64,000 bases of DNA from Lachnoclostridium sp. (GTDB lineage: Bacteria > Bacillota > Clostridia > Lachnospirales > Lachnospiraceae): NCBI GenBank assembly GCA_023664665.1, contig JAMPEY010000010.1, positions 37,498 to 101,497 on the forward strand. Reading direction: 5' to 3'. Positions 54,421 to 63,883 of the stretch are shown here, in pieces. A program made the translations under genes and the position numbers. Within the stretch, counting starts at the first letter, position 1. Each line of letters starts with the position of its first letter. The notes beneath the pieces were generated by a model. The model was given only the letters and a program-made list of their open reading frames with translations. It had not been told where the DNA came from and searched no databases.

Positions 54421-57400
54421 ATGCTGATATTTAATGAAGACACAAGGGTAAAAATTCCTGCTACAATCCAATTTCTTAGGTTGGGTTACGATTATCAGTC
54501 ATTGAAAGCCGATGACATTGATATAGATTTTAATACAAAGATTTTTGTAAATCGGTTTCAGCCTGCGCTTGAAATAATTAATGGTAGAAAGTTTACCTAT
54601 GACGAGATAAAAACGATTATTACAGACATTCATAATGTACTGAAGAATAATGATTTGGGGAAGGAATTTTATAATTGGCTTATTGAACCAAAGGATAAAG
54701 TAAAACTGATAGATTTTGATGATATTACACAAAATGATTTTGCAGTGGTAGATGAGTTGCCTTTTAGCATAGTGGAGGGAACGGAAGAAGGTTCTTTCAG
54801 ACCGGATATAAATATTTTGATTAATGGTATGCCGCTTGCTTTTCTGGAAGTGAAGAAACCAAACAATGATGGCGGCATACAAAAAGAATTCGATAGAATG
54901 ATAAATAAAAGATTAAAGAATCCGGATTACAGAAAATTCTTTAATTTAATTCAGTTTGTATCTTTTTCCAATAATATGGAATATGAAGAAGATGATGATG
55001 CAGAAGATGTGAAAGCAGGCTCGTTTTATACGACACCAAATGGAAATAATACCAGTTTTTCGTTTTTTAGAGAGGATAATGAGCAGTATCATTTAACATA
55101 TCCATACAAGAATATTGAGGTGGATACAATCAAATACATAATGAAAGATTGCGGTTATAATCAAACCGAAACCGATACACCGGAATTTATGGAGAACCTA
55201 AAGACAGGAACGCCTTGCAATAGTTTTGTGACTTCCGTATTCGACAAAGAAAGATTTTTGTATTTTTTACAGTATGGGATTATGTTTATTAGCAGTCAAA
55301 TTCCGGAGAAACATATTATGCGTTATCCACAGTTTTTTGCTACCAGAAAAATTATTGAAAGATTAGAATCCGGTGGTAAGGGTGGTATTATCTGGCATAC
55401 ACAAGGCTCTGGAAAAACAGCGACAGCAGCTTTTTCTAATCGTATTATTCGAGATTATTATGCTAAAAAAGATATTAGCACAAGATTCTTCTTTGTGGTG
55501 GACAGGCTTGATTTGCTTACACAAGCTAGCATTGAGTTTACCAATAGAGGATTAAAGATTGTTAATTGTGAAAATAGAGCAAGTTTTAGTAAAGAGCTGA
55601 ACAAGCCTCTTTCAACAAATGTTGGCAGTAAAGCTATAGGTGAAATTTGTGTTGTTAATATACAAAAATTTGAAGGAAAGATGCCGGAGGCAAAGAATGA
55701 TTATAATGCCAAAGTACAGCGTATCTTTTTTGTTGATGAGGCGCATAGAAGCTATTCTTCCACAGGTGAATTTTTCAAAAATCTTATGATTTGTGATATA
55801 GATGCTGTCTATATCGCTCTTACCGGTACGCCGTTACTTTCAAAGAAAGAACGTTCTAATTTGAAGTTTGGCGATTATATACATAAATATTTTTATGATA
55901 AGTCAATAGCAGATGGATATACACTTAGAATCAAAAAAGAAAATATTGATACTGTAGCAAAAGCAGAAATCAAAAATAATCTGGAAATAGAAGATAAGCA
56001 GCTCGAAGATAAAGATGTTTTTGAATCTGATGCCTATGTAAATGCTTTGGGTGCTTTTATAGAAAAAGATTTTGTTAACTTTAGGCTTCAGAATGCAGAC
56101 ACATCTATTGGCGGCATGATTGTATGTAGGACAAATCCACAAGCGAAAAAGGTACATCAATGGTTCAAAGATAATTCCAAGTTAAATACCGGACTTGTTA
56201 TTACAGATACAGATGACCCAAAACAGAAAAAAATAAATCATAATAATCAGATAGATTTTAGGGAAACGCTTGCACCGGATATTTTAGTTGTGAATTTCAT
56301 GCTCACAACGGGATATGATGTGAAGCGTCTCAAAAAGATGTATCTCCTGCGGGGACCACATGCACAGTCGCTCTTACAGACTATTTCAAGAGTAAACAGA
56401 CCTTATAAGTCACCAAGTGGAAAGATTTACAAATATGGCTATATTGTTGATTTTGTAGATATAGAACAGGAATATGATAACACAATAGAAGCCTATATAA
56501 AGGAATTAGAAGCTGACCTTAACGAGAATGGAGAAAATGAAGGCTCTCTTTCGGGGCTGGTTGTTGATAAAGAAGATATTAACAGGAAATATCATAAGTA
56601 TAAAGATGAACTGGAGGATATTATTTCCACAGACAACTTGGAATGGTTTTCTAAGCAGCTCACTTTTTACAATAAAGAAACACTTCTTAAAATCAGAAGG
56701 CTTTTAAACGGCATCAAAGAATGTCAGACAGAATTTATTCTTTCAAGAGCTATGGATTATGCGGCGCAGATTGATTCTGATAAGAATAAGAAATTTTTAA
56801 AATCCACGCAGGAAAGGATTGATTTTATAAATCTTTCCCAAAATACGGTTGATATGATGGATGTTATATCAAATGAGGAAATAGTGGAGATTTTATATGA
56901 ATTCATAAAAGTGAAAATCATCATTATGGATCTTGGACAGATGACACAGGATAACCCTAAGTTTCAGAGATTTTCAAAGGTGGTCAGGGATATTCAAAAT
57001 GAAATAAAGAAGAACAAAAATAAAGGTGACATTAAAATCAGAAAATTAGATGAGTTATTGCAGAAGATCTTCAATGATCTGTCTATTTCGGATTTAAACG
57101 ATTTGGACTCTATCACTGATGAACTGTTAGAGGCTCTTGAAAAGGCAAGAAATATTAACTATGAAAATGAAAGATTATCGAAGATTTATGGTGGCAATTA
57201 TGCTTTTGTGAAAACCTATCAGGATGGGATAGAAATATATCCTGCCGATAAGTCGGAGATTGAGCGCACTTTGGTTATCATATATAGCGAGATGGCAGAC
57301 GTTTTAGATAAAGAAATAGTGGCAATTCAGGGAAGAAAGAATTTTACTGATTCCATAAAATCAAAGGCTACAAAGATTCTTTTGAAAGAAAAATTGTATG

Positions 57401-57468
57401 GAAAAGTAAAAGGATTTTATGTGCAATTATTGAATGATTTGTACACGAATATACAGCTGTTTAAATAA
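54421..57468 (+). CDS. hsdR: Type I restriction enzyme subunit R
   Basis: 1015 residues. The PD-(D/E)XK nuclease region has RPDINILI and LEVKKPNND; the translocase has Walker A HTQGSGKTATAAF, DEAH in FVDEAHRSY and the SAT-like ALTGTPLL. It forms the R2M2S complex with the following two genes and cuts unmethylated DNA after ATP-driven translocation. GGAGG precedes ATG 54421. Codon use and base composition are far more AT-rich than in the preceding genes, which suggests horizontal gain. Confidence 0.95.
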   Translation: MLIFNEDTRVKIPATIQFLRLGYDYQSLKADDIDIDFNTKIFVNRFQPALEIINGRKFTYDEIKTIITDIHNVLKNNDLGKEFYNWLIEPKDKVKLIDFDDITQNDFAVVDELPFSIVEGTEEGSFRPDINILINGMPLAFLEVKKPNNDGGIQKEFDRMINKRLKNPDYRKFFNLIQFVSFSNNMEYEEDDDAEDVKAGSFYTTPNGNNTSFSFFREDNEQYHLTYPYKNIEVDTIKYIMKDCGYNQTETDTPEFMENLKTGTPCNSFVTSVFDKERFLYFLQYGIMFISSQIPEKHIMRYPQFFATRKIIERLESGGKGGIIWHTQGSGKTATAAFSNRIIRDYYAKKDISTRFFFVVDRLDLLTQASIEFTNRGLKIVNCENRASFSKELNKPLSTNVGSKAIGEICVVNIQKFEGKMPEAKNDYNAKVQRIFFVDEAHRSYSSTGEFFKNLMICDIDAVYIALTGTPLLSKKERSNLKFGDYIHKYFYDKSIADGYTLRIKKENIDTVAKAEIKNNLEIEDKQLEDKDVFESDAYVNALGAFIEKDFVNFRLQNADTSIGGMIVCRTNPQAKKVHQWFKDNSKLNTGLVITDTDDPKQKKINHNNQIDFRETLAPDILVVNFMLTTGYDVKRLKKMYLLRGPHAQSLLQTISRVNRPYKSPSGKIYKYGYIVDFVDIEQEYDNTIEAYIKELEADLNENGENEGSLSGLVVDKEDINRKYHKYKDELEDIISTDNLEWFSKQLTFYNKETLLKIRRLLNGIKECQTEFILSRAMDYAAQIDSDKNKKFLKSTQERIDFINLSQNTVDMMDVISNEEIVEILYEFIKVKIIIMDLGQMTQDNPKFQRFSKVVRDIQNEIKKNKNKGDIKIRKLDELLQKIFNDLSISDLNDLDSITDELLEALEKARNINYENERLSKIYGGNYAFVKTYQDGIEIYPADKSEIERTLVIIYSEMADVLDKEIVAIQGRKNFTDSIKSKATKILLKEKLYGKVKGFYVQLLNDLYTNIQLFK

Positions 57469-57479
57469 GGAGAATTACA

Positions 57480-59159
57480 ATGCCAGATATTTTTGCGTTA
57501 GAGAACAAAATAAAACAGATGATTGATGAAATGAAAGGGCTTTGTCAGACTAACGGATTATCCAATCAGGCAGGTGAGGAGGTGGTTATTACTTCCGTAT
57601 TTTTATACAAATTTCTGAATGATAAATTCATGGCGAATATGAAAGATTTTGCAAATGATATGGTTATGAGTATGCCAGAGATTCTGCAAGATGAAGATAT
57701 GCTTGCTGGTTTCTATGATACATACCCTCAAGATGTGGCGTTTAAGTATGAAGACACGATTGAGTGCCTGATTAATAAGGTTGGAAATAATGATTTTTAC
57801 AAACTATTTGATGATGCATTAGAACGGATTTCCAATTATCCGAAAAATGATGAGTTTAGCATTGATACCGCAGATGGTGGAAGAAAACCGTTGTTTACCA
57901 GAATTACAGAGAATGTAGAAGCGTCTAAGAGAAATAACTTTGCTAAAAATATTTTTGGGATTATCAGTCAGGATAAATTTGATTTTGGAGAAGCGTTTAA
58001 GAACAATTTTGATTTCTACAGTGCTATCTTTGAGCATCTGATTAAGGACTATAATGTTGCCAGCGGCGTATATGCAGAGTATTTCACGCCGCAGGCTATT
58101 TCCGCTATTATTGCAAAGATTTTAGTGGAAATGTCGCCTGTAGAAGATAAGATTTATGATGTATATGACCCTTCGGCTGGCTCCGGCTCCCTGGTACTTC
58201 ATCTTGCAAATGCATTAGGCAAAGGGAGCTTCGGCGACAAAGCACAGGTTTATACACAGGATATTTCCGGTAAGTCATCCAGATTTTTAAGGACAAATAT
58301 GCTACTTAATGGACTTACAAACAGTTTAGATAATATTATAGAAGGAGATACACTAGAGACACCGGCGCATTATAAGGTGGCACATGATCCAAGCTCAGGA
58401 GTAAAGCAGTTTGATTATATTACATCAAATCCGCCGTTTAAAATGGACTTTTCCTCTACCAGAGATACCATTGAGCAGAAGTGGGAGGATTCTGAGGTAA
58501 GGGATGGAATTAAGAGATTCTTTGCAGGCGTACCCAAGATTCCAAACAAGAAGAAAGAGTCTATGGGTGTATATCTATGCTTTATTCAACACATTCTCTG
58601 GAGTTTGAAAGAAGATGGGAAAGCGGCTATTGTTGTACCAACAGGGTTTATTACAGCACAGTCAGGCATTGAAAGGACAGTGCGCCAGACAATCGTTGAG
58701 AAACATTGGCTAAAGGGTGTGATTTCCATGCCTTCTAATATCTTTGCAAATACCGGAACAAATGTATCTGTTCTATTTATTGACAAGTCAAACCAAGATG
58801 GAAACATTATGCTTATTGACGCATCTAAGATGGGAGAAAAGCGAAAAGAAGGGAAAAACCAGAAAACTGTTTTGCGTCCTGATGAAGTAAAGAAAATAGA
58901 GGATACATTTATTAATCAGGAAGTAATAGAGGATTTTAGTGTTTCCGTTACATATGACCAGATTGCGGAGAAAAATTATTCTTTGTCAGCAGGGCAGTAT
59001 TTTGAAGTGAGAATTGAGTTTGTGGAGTTGTCGCAAGAGGAATTTGTGCAGAGAATGACTGCATATGCGGATAGGCTGGGAAAGTTGTTTGCTGAAGGAA
59101 AGTCTCTTGAAAGTGAAATTGAGAAGAAGTTGAGGGATCTAAAATATGAGGAAAATTAA
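57480..59159 (+). CDS. hsdM: Type I DNA methyltransferase subunit M
   Basis: 559 residues. An N-terminal helical domain (residues ~1-160) is followed by an N6-adenine methyltransferase core with SAM motif YDPSAGSGSLVLHL and catalytic TSNPPFKMDF. It methylates adenine at the site set by HsdS. AAGGAG lies before ATG 57480, 11 bases after hsdR. The stop overlaps hsdS by 14 bases. Confidence 0.95.
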   Translation: MPDIFALENKIKQMIDEMKGLCQTNGLSNQAGEEVVITSVFLYKFLNDKFMANMKDFANDMVMSMPEILQDEDMLAGFYDTYPQDVAFKYEDTIECLINKVGNNDFYKLFDDALERISNYPKNDEFSIDTADGGRKPLFTRITENVEASKRNNFAKNIFGIISQDKFDFGEAFKNNFDFYSAIFEHLIKDYNVASGVYAEYFTPQAISAIIAKILVEMSPVEDKIYDVYDPSAGSGSLVLHLANALGKGSFGDKAQVYTQDISGKSSRFLRTNMLLNGLTNSLDNIIEGDTLETPAHYKVAHDPSSGVKQFDYITSNPPFKMDFSSTRDTIEQKWEDSEVRDGIKRFFAGVPKIPNKKKESMGVYLCFIQHILWSLKEDGKAAIVVPTGFITAQSGIERTVRQTIVEKHWLKGVISMPSNIFANTGTNVSVLFIDKSNQDGNIMLIDASKMGEKRKEGKNQKTVLRPDEVKKIEDTFINQEVIEDFSVSVTYDQIAEKNYSLSAGQYFEVRIEFVELSQEEFVQRMTAYADRLGKLFAEGKSLESEIEKKLRDLKYEEN

Positions 59160-60408
59160 ATTAGGAGATATACTTGATATAAAACGCGGAACTAGTTTAT
59201 CAGGGAAATTTTATGCAGAAGCGGGGGGTAAAATACGTTTGACATTAGGAAATTTCAATTATCCATTAGGTGGATTTAAGGAAAATACCTCAAAAAAAAA
59301 TATATATTTTTCGGGAAATGTTAAAGAAGAATTTATATTAAAAAAAGGAGATATAATAACACCTTTAACAGAGCAGGTATCTGGGCTTTTAGGGGAAACT
59401 GCAAGAATTCCAGAGGACAATTTGTATATCCAAAGTGGGGATATTGGACTAGTAATACCCAATGAAAAAGTATTAAATAGGCTATTTGCATATTATTTAT
59501 TATCATCTCCTATAGTTAAAAAACAACTAGATTCAGCAGCCCAGCAAACTAAAATAAGACATACCTCTCCTGAAAAAATAAAAGATTGTGAGATATGGCT
59601 GCCAGATATGAAACATCAGGAATATACAGGGGTTCTGTTGGATGCAATCAATGATAAAATTAAAAATAATAATAAAATTAATATTGAATTGGAATCTATG
59701 ACAAAAACAATTTATGATTATTGGTTTTTACAGTTTGAATTTCCAAATGAAGAAGGAAAGCCATACAAGTCGTCTGGCGGTAAAATGATTTGGGATGAAG
59801 AACTGAAGAAAGAGATTCCAGAGGGGTGGAAAGTTAAACAGTTAAAAGATGTAGAATCTAACATTATTACAGGAAAAACACCAAGTACAAAAGATAAAGC
59901 TAATTACAATGGAGAAATACCTTTTATTACAATCGGTGATATTAGAGGAAATATGCATATTGCAAAGACAGAGCAAACATTATCCCAAAAGGGTGCAGAT
60001 AGTCAAAGGGGGAAATATATACCAAGTGGCTCTATTTGTGTAACATGTATAGCAAGTCCGGGTTTAGTTGCTTTTGCCACAAAAACATCGCAAACAAATC
60101 AACAGATAAATTCGATAATTTGTAACAAAAATTATAATAGATTATATTTATACTTTTCTATTTTAGATTATTTTAAGTATTCATCAGGAGCAAAAACGGG
60201 AAATACATTTGCAAATATGAGCAAAGAAGACTTTTTGGGGATTAAATTAATTTATCCCACTGTAGAAATATTAGAGAGGTTTGACAAAAGGACAAAGGAT
60301 ATATATGAATTGATTCTCACTACTAGCAAGGAAAATCAAGAACTTATTTCTCTTAGGGATTTTCTTTTGCCATTATTAATGAATGGACAGATTGGATTTA
60401 GAAATTGA
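59146..60408 (+). CDS. hsdS: Type I restriction specificity subunit S
   Basis: 420 residues with two target-recognition domains (about residues 1-160 and 215-370). Each is followed by a conserved helical spacer (VLLDAINDKIKNNNKIN and a C-terminal copy with LISLRDFLLPLLMNGQIGF). It sets the bipartite DNA site. No adjacent recombinase or second hsdS fragment was seen, so specificity appears fixed. It is translationally coupled to hsdM. Confidence 0.93.
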   Translation: MRKIKLGDILDIKRGTSLSGKFYAEAGGKIRLTLGNFNYPLGGFKENTSKKNIYFSGNVKEEFILKKGDIITPLTEQVSGLLGETARIPEDNLYIQSGDIGLVIPNEKVLNRLFAYYLLSSPIVKKQLDSAAQQTKIRHTSPEKIKDCEIWLPDMKHQEYTGVLLDAINDKIKNNNKINIELESMTKTIYDYWFLQFEFPNEEGKPYKSSGGKMIWDEELKKEIPEGWKVKQLKDVESNIITGKTPSTKDKANYNGEIPFITIGDIRGNMHIAKTEQTLSQKGADSQRGKYIPSGSICVTCIASPGLVAFATKTSQTNQQINSIICNKNYNRLYLYFSILDYFKYSSGAKTGNTFANMSKEDFLGIKLIYPTVEILERFDKRTKDIYELILTTSKENQELISLRDFLLPLLMNGQIGFRN

Positions 60409-60659
60409 TTATTATATAGAGGTAGGAACTTTAGGTCAATAGAGAAATATATGTTGAATTCTATAAAAAGTTGAAAGTGATGTGCATTATTTTGATATGG
60501 AAGAGATTGATTTATAGAGGGGACATTGGCTTATTTTGGATTTGTTTCAAAAGCATTTAAATAGCAAGTGGTAAAATTAATAATAAATTGTGAAAGTGGT
60601 TTAGTAAATAGGAGAATGGACTTTTATATTTTTACTTGAAGAGTGAGGATGGTATAAAC
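60409..60659 (+). other. AT-rich spacer without a recognised gene
   Basis: About 250 bases between hsdS and the ApeA-like gene. Short frames occur (for example one ending in VHYFDMEEIDL), but none has a ribosome site or a recognisable family; a decayed fragment is possible. Confidence 0.5.
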
Positions 60660-62159
60660 ATGATAAATAACGACAAAAAATGGTATTCGGGAATATTATG
60701 CAAACTTAATGATGAAAATGTCAATTATAGAGCAGAGATTGCTTTTAATGAGCATCATCAAAGCATTGTTATAGTATATAATGTTTCTATAAAGTGGAAA
60801 AAGGAAATAGAAAATCAAAAATCGAATTCCGCTGTACTGCGTTTAGAAAATGGGGAATATGTTTCAATATTTGATTTTTATATTGAACAGTCTGTTTCTA
60901 AACTCAAAATGATAGAGGAAAAGCCTGTTTGTAATGGGATAGAATTGACGCTGGTATCTTCTAAGGCAATAAGAGGAGCAAGAAGTTTTTCTAAAGAACA
61001 TCCATTTAGTGAAATACATATGGAAATAACAGAAGGGCATGAATTGATTGGAATATGTCCATATAAATTTAAATCCGATGATATTTTTAGCACAATAGGT
61101 AATCAATTTGAAATCTCCATACAGATTACACCTATAATAGTAAATACTATTCTGGGCAGATTTGAATTTAATGTATTGCCAAAACAATATTATAAAAGGG
61201 AAAGTTTTTCTATTGGTTTTGCACATAATATTCAGTTTATGCCTGCAAAACCTATAAAAGTGGAAGAATTTCATGTAATCCTTCAAAAACTCTCCTCATT
61301 TTTCTTTATATTATGTGGTGAAGCAATCACAATTAATAAATTGTGGGTAGTTGAAAACAAGGACAATAGTCATGAAAAGTACGAATTTATAGGATATTGT
61401 AACTTTCCCAAAGATAAATTGCGGAAATTTGAAAACTCTGGAACGGATACCACGGGTTATAAACGGGTAAGTATTTTTAAACTATCGGATTTTGCCAATT
61501 TAGAATTTGCTATGAATTATTGGTTTGAACATTATGAGAATTTATTTAATGCGCAGCAGGCTTATAGCCGAATTATTCAAGATGAAGAAATGAATATTAT
61601 CCCGATAAATAGATTTTTAGCAGCTATGCAGTTAATTGAAGGATATTCTCAAGCATATACAGATGAAGAACAAGAAATTGCAGAATTTATCCAAAATAAA
61701 GATAGAATCATTGATAAATTAACTGAGCAGGAAGATAAAGAATTAGTCAATAATGGCTTAGGTTTTTCTGGAATCTCTTTTAGAAAAGCAACAACAAATT
61801 TTCTGTATGAAGGAATTAATTATTTTGAAAAAATGAGTAGAAATTTATTTAACAAAAACTATAGTGAATTAATTGAAAACATAATAAATGACCGAAATTT
61901 TTATACTCATTCTTCAAACAGGGCACGGCCAATATTAAATATTAGTGATATTATCAATGTTGGCACTTTATGTAAGGAAATATACAGAATTTTGATTTTG
62001 GGAAAAATGGGGCTTCCTGAACAGTTATTGCGGTGTCGAATAAGACATGATTTTAGAGCGACTTGTTTGTTGGCAGATTTATTAAAAGTTGAAATAAAAG
62101 ATTATGGCAGTATTACCGAATTTGATGCTGCAATGAAGAATTTTTCTGATCTTAGATAA
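60660..62159 (+). CDS. ApeA-like HEPN anti-phage protein
   Basis: 499 residues, no membrane segment; ATG 60660 has GAGGAT nine bases upstream. The N-terminal ~300 residues are beta-rich and resemble the ApeA N-terminal domain; the C-terminal ~200 residues are helical and contain DRNFYTHSS, the RX4H HEPN nuclease motif. ApeA is a known single-gene abortive-infection system whose HEPN domain cleaves tRNA or other RNA. Its place right after the type I system makes a defence island. It could instead be another HEPN family with the same motif. Confidence 0.75.
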   Translation: MINNDKKWYSGILCKLNDENVNYRAEIAFNEHHQSIVIVYNVSIKWKKEIENQKSNSAVLRLENGEYVSIFDFYIEQSVSKLKMIEEKPVCNGIELTLVSSKAIRGARSFSKEHPFSEIHMEITEGHELIGICPYKFKSDDIFSTIGNQFEISIQITPIIVNTILGRFEFNVLPKQYYKRESFSIGFAHNIQFMPAKPIKVEEFHVILQKLSSFFFILCGEAITINKLWVVENKDNSHEKYEFIGYCNFPKDKLRKFENSGTDTTGYKRVSIFKLSDFANLEFAMNYWFEHYENLFNAQQAYSRIIQDEEMNIIPINRFLAAMQLIEGYSQAYTDEEQEIAEFIQNKDRIIDKLTEQEDKELVNNGLGFSGISFRKATTNFLYEGINYFEKMSRNLFNKNYSELIENIINDRNFYTHSSNRARPILNISDIINVGTLCKEIYRILILGKMGLPEQLLRCRIRHDFRATCLLADLLKVEIKDYGSITEFDAAMKNFSDLR

Positions 62160-62176
62160 TTTGTAATATTCTATAA

Positions 62177-62397
62177 AGAATAGGAAATAAAAATAAAGCC
62201 TCAAATAAGGCTTTAAATGAAGATGAGCAAATCATTGTTGAAACTATTCGGTTATCGCCAAAGGCAAGCTGGAGGGAAATTGTCCAGAAGACGGGTTTCT
62301 CCGGAGCAAAGGTTCAGCGCATCATGAAAAAATGATTGAGAACAAAGTGATTTATCGTGAGGGTGCGAGAAAGAACGGAATTTGGAAAGAGTATTAA
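62177..62397 (+). pseudogene. C-terminal winged-helix remnant of an AlbA_2/Schlafen-type regulator
   Basis: The translation reads NEDEQIIVETIRLS, then ASWREIVQKTGFSGAKVQ and, in the next frame, MIENKVIYREGARKNGIWKEY, which together form the winged helix typical of these proteins. The break is at the A6 run at 62327-62332. There is no N-terminal part. Confidence 0.75.
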
Positions 62398-62555
62398 ATA
62401 TATGTGCAAGTTTGTCTGGTGTTGGCAGGATTATGAAAGTATGCAACGGGGTATTTGCACAATTACCATAGCGAACAAATTAAAAACGAAAATGTGGAGT
62501 AACTCATGGGCTGTAAATTCGCACCATTTTCTATATCCAAAAGCCGGAATCACTC

Positions 62556-62584
62556 TTGTAGCGTCCGACATTTTTTGATAAAAT
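62556..62584 (+). promoter_or_regulatory. Promoter of the small toxin
   Basis: TTGTAG at 62556-62561, a 17-base spacer, TAAAAT at 62579-62584. Transcription would start near 62591. The leader then has a hairpin at 62634-62652 (CAGAGGG/CCCTCTG). Confidence 0.6.
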
Positions 62585-62686
62585 ACTTTTATGGGGTACT
62601 GCCATAACGGGATAGGCGGTCAGTCCTTCTTCGCAGAGGGACTATCCCTCTGACAACGGGTAAAACCGGGAAAGGAGGGATTGCTT

Positions 62687-62779
62687 ATGAGTGACTATGA
62701 ACTGCTGACGGTTGTTTTGATGATTCTTGGAATCATCGTATCAATTCTGATAGCTTACATAAATCACACAAAAAAGTAA
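62687..62779 (+). CDS. 30-residue holin-like type I toxin
   Basis: ATG 62687 has AAAGGAGG eight bases upstream, one of the best ribosome sites in the window. The product starts MSDYELLTVVLMILGI, has one hydrophobic helix and ends in a basic HTKK tail, as the putative holin-like toxin family (TxpA/BsrG type) does. Such peptides insert in the membrane and stop growth. An antisense RNA encoded convergently overlaps its 3' end, completing a type I toxin-antitoxin module. Confidence 0.85.
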   Translation: MSDYELLTVVLMILGIIVSILIAYINHTKK

Positions 62780-62811
62780 CCGCCCCGACCAAAGGCTACG
62801 GCTACTTTTTT
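62770..62811. terminator. Bidirectional terminator shared by toxin message and antisense RNA
   Basis: AAAAAAGTA-A-CCG pairs with CGG-C-TACTTTTTT around a loop of about 16 bases. The A run and T run serve as T tails for the minus- and plus-strand transcripts respectively. Confidence 0.85.
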
Positions 62812-62860
62812 AGTAATTAATTCTAAGGTCTGACCGTCTATCGGCAGTATTCCCTTTTGC
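62770..62860 (-). ncRNA. Antitoxin RNA (RatA-like) antisense to the toxin message
   Basis: The minus-strand promoter at 62867-62895 would start a transcript near 62860 that ends at the shared hairpin about 90 bases later. It is complementary to the 3' end of the toxin message, the known arrangement of txpA/ratA-type systems, in which RNase III cuts the duplex. Confidence 0.75.
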
Positions 62861-62866
62861 GCTTTT

Positions 62867-62895
62867 ATTGTAGCAGATTTTCTTGCACCTGTCAA
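62867..62895 (-). promoter_or_regulatory. Consensus promoter of the antitoxin RNA
   Basis: Minus strand: TTGACA (62895-62890), a 17-base spacer, TACAAT (62872-62867). Stronger than the toxin promoter, as expected for a labile antitoxin. Confidence 0.8.
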
Positions 62896-63883
62896 ATGCT
62901 GTGAGCTGGTTGTTGTTCCGGATGGTTACCCTCAGACGGTTGATGGGAAAACTATAATTGTTGTTGAAATCTGTGCGGGAAAACAGAAGCCTTACTACAT
63001 CAGGCAGGATGGAATTACGGACGGTGTTTACATGCGTGTGTCAGGAACTTCCAGAAAAGCTGACCGGACAAGATGCTTTCCTGTCAAAAATCCAATGTGG
63101 TATGTTTAAGGGGACGACTCGTGCGGTGTTTGTAGACAAGCGTGATTATGAAGGTCCACTGTGGCAGCAGGCTGAGGAGGCATTTCGGTTTGTTCTGAGA
63201 AATATCCGTCTTGGAGCCAAAATTGAAGGTCTTTATCGCAAGGATATTTATGAACTGCCACCGGACAGTATTCGTGAGCTTATTATTAATGCCGTGATGA
63301 ATTGCAGCTTCTTGCAATCGTCACATATTCAAGTTGCTATTTACGATGACCGCCTTGAAATCACTTCACCGGGAGGTTTAATGCCGGGGGTGACTATAGA
63401 TAGGATGAAAGAGGGCTATTCCCAAATCAGGAACAGAGCGCTGGCTCATGCATTTTCCTATATGAATCTGATTGAAGGCTGGGGGACGGGCATTCCGAGA
63501 TTGCTTCGCGAAATGAGGGAGTATGGACTTCCTGAGCCGGAGCTGGTTGATATGGAGATTGCACTGCGGATAAATCTTTATAGAGCGATTGATGCGGCAC
63601 AAAATAATGATGACAAAGCACAAAAAGTGCGCTCAAAGTGCATGAAAATGAGAAAATGCGCTCAAAATGCGCTCAAAGTGCGCGCAAACGAGAGTTGACT
63701 GCGCAAGAAATTCAGATTATTGATTATATTAAAGTTAACGGAAACATTACATCAGCCCAATTGATGGAATTTTTAAATATAAAGAAGAGGAGAGCGCAAG
63801 TTATTCTTAGACAGATGGCAGAGGATGGATTTATTCGTAAAAATGGCGCATCAAGAAGCACAAATTATGTCCTGATGGAATAA
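62888..63883 (+). pseudogene. Broken AlbA_2/ATP-binding (Schlafen-type) regulator
   Basis: The pieces are in three successive frames. First is an AlbA_2 end (DGKTIIVVEICAGKQKPYY to GTSRKADR, bases ~62890-63065). Second is the ATPase-like HATPase_c_4 region from LTGQDAFLSKIQCGM through IRELIINAVMNCSF, DDRLEITSPGGLMPG and GWGTGIPRL to ~63690. Third is the winged-helix end ELTAQEIQIIDYIK to 63883. The first break lies in 63050-63075 and also deletes the linker expected between the two domains; the second falls in a short repeat tract. The N-terminal part is missing. Confidence 0.85.
63628..63678 (+). repeat. Short repeat tract at the pseudogene frameshift
   Basis: TGCGCTCAAAG/A occurs at 63628-63638, 63657-63667 and 63668-63678, the last two in tandem. 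Change in copy number would alter the frame just upstream of the winged-helix part. Confidence 0.75.

Noticed and set aside
60409-60659. Small gene or antitoxin between hsdS and the ApeA-like gene
   Set aside because: Only short frames interrupted by stops and lacking ribosome sites.
62195-62214. AAAGCCT/AGGCTTT hairpin after the ApeA-like gene, as a terminator
   Set aside because: No T run follows on the plus strand, and it lies within the coding remnant of the winged-helix pseudogene, where the repeated Asn-Lys-Ala codons explain it.
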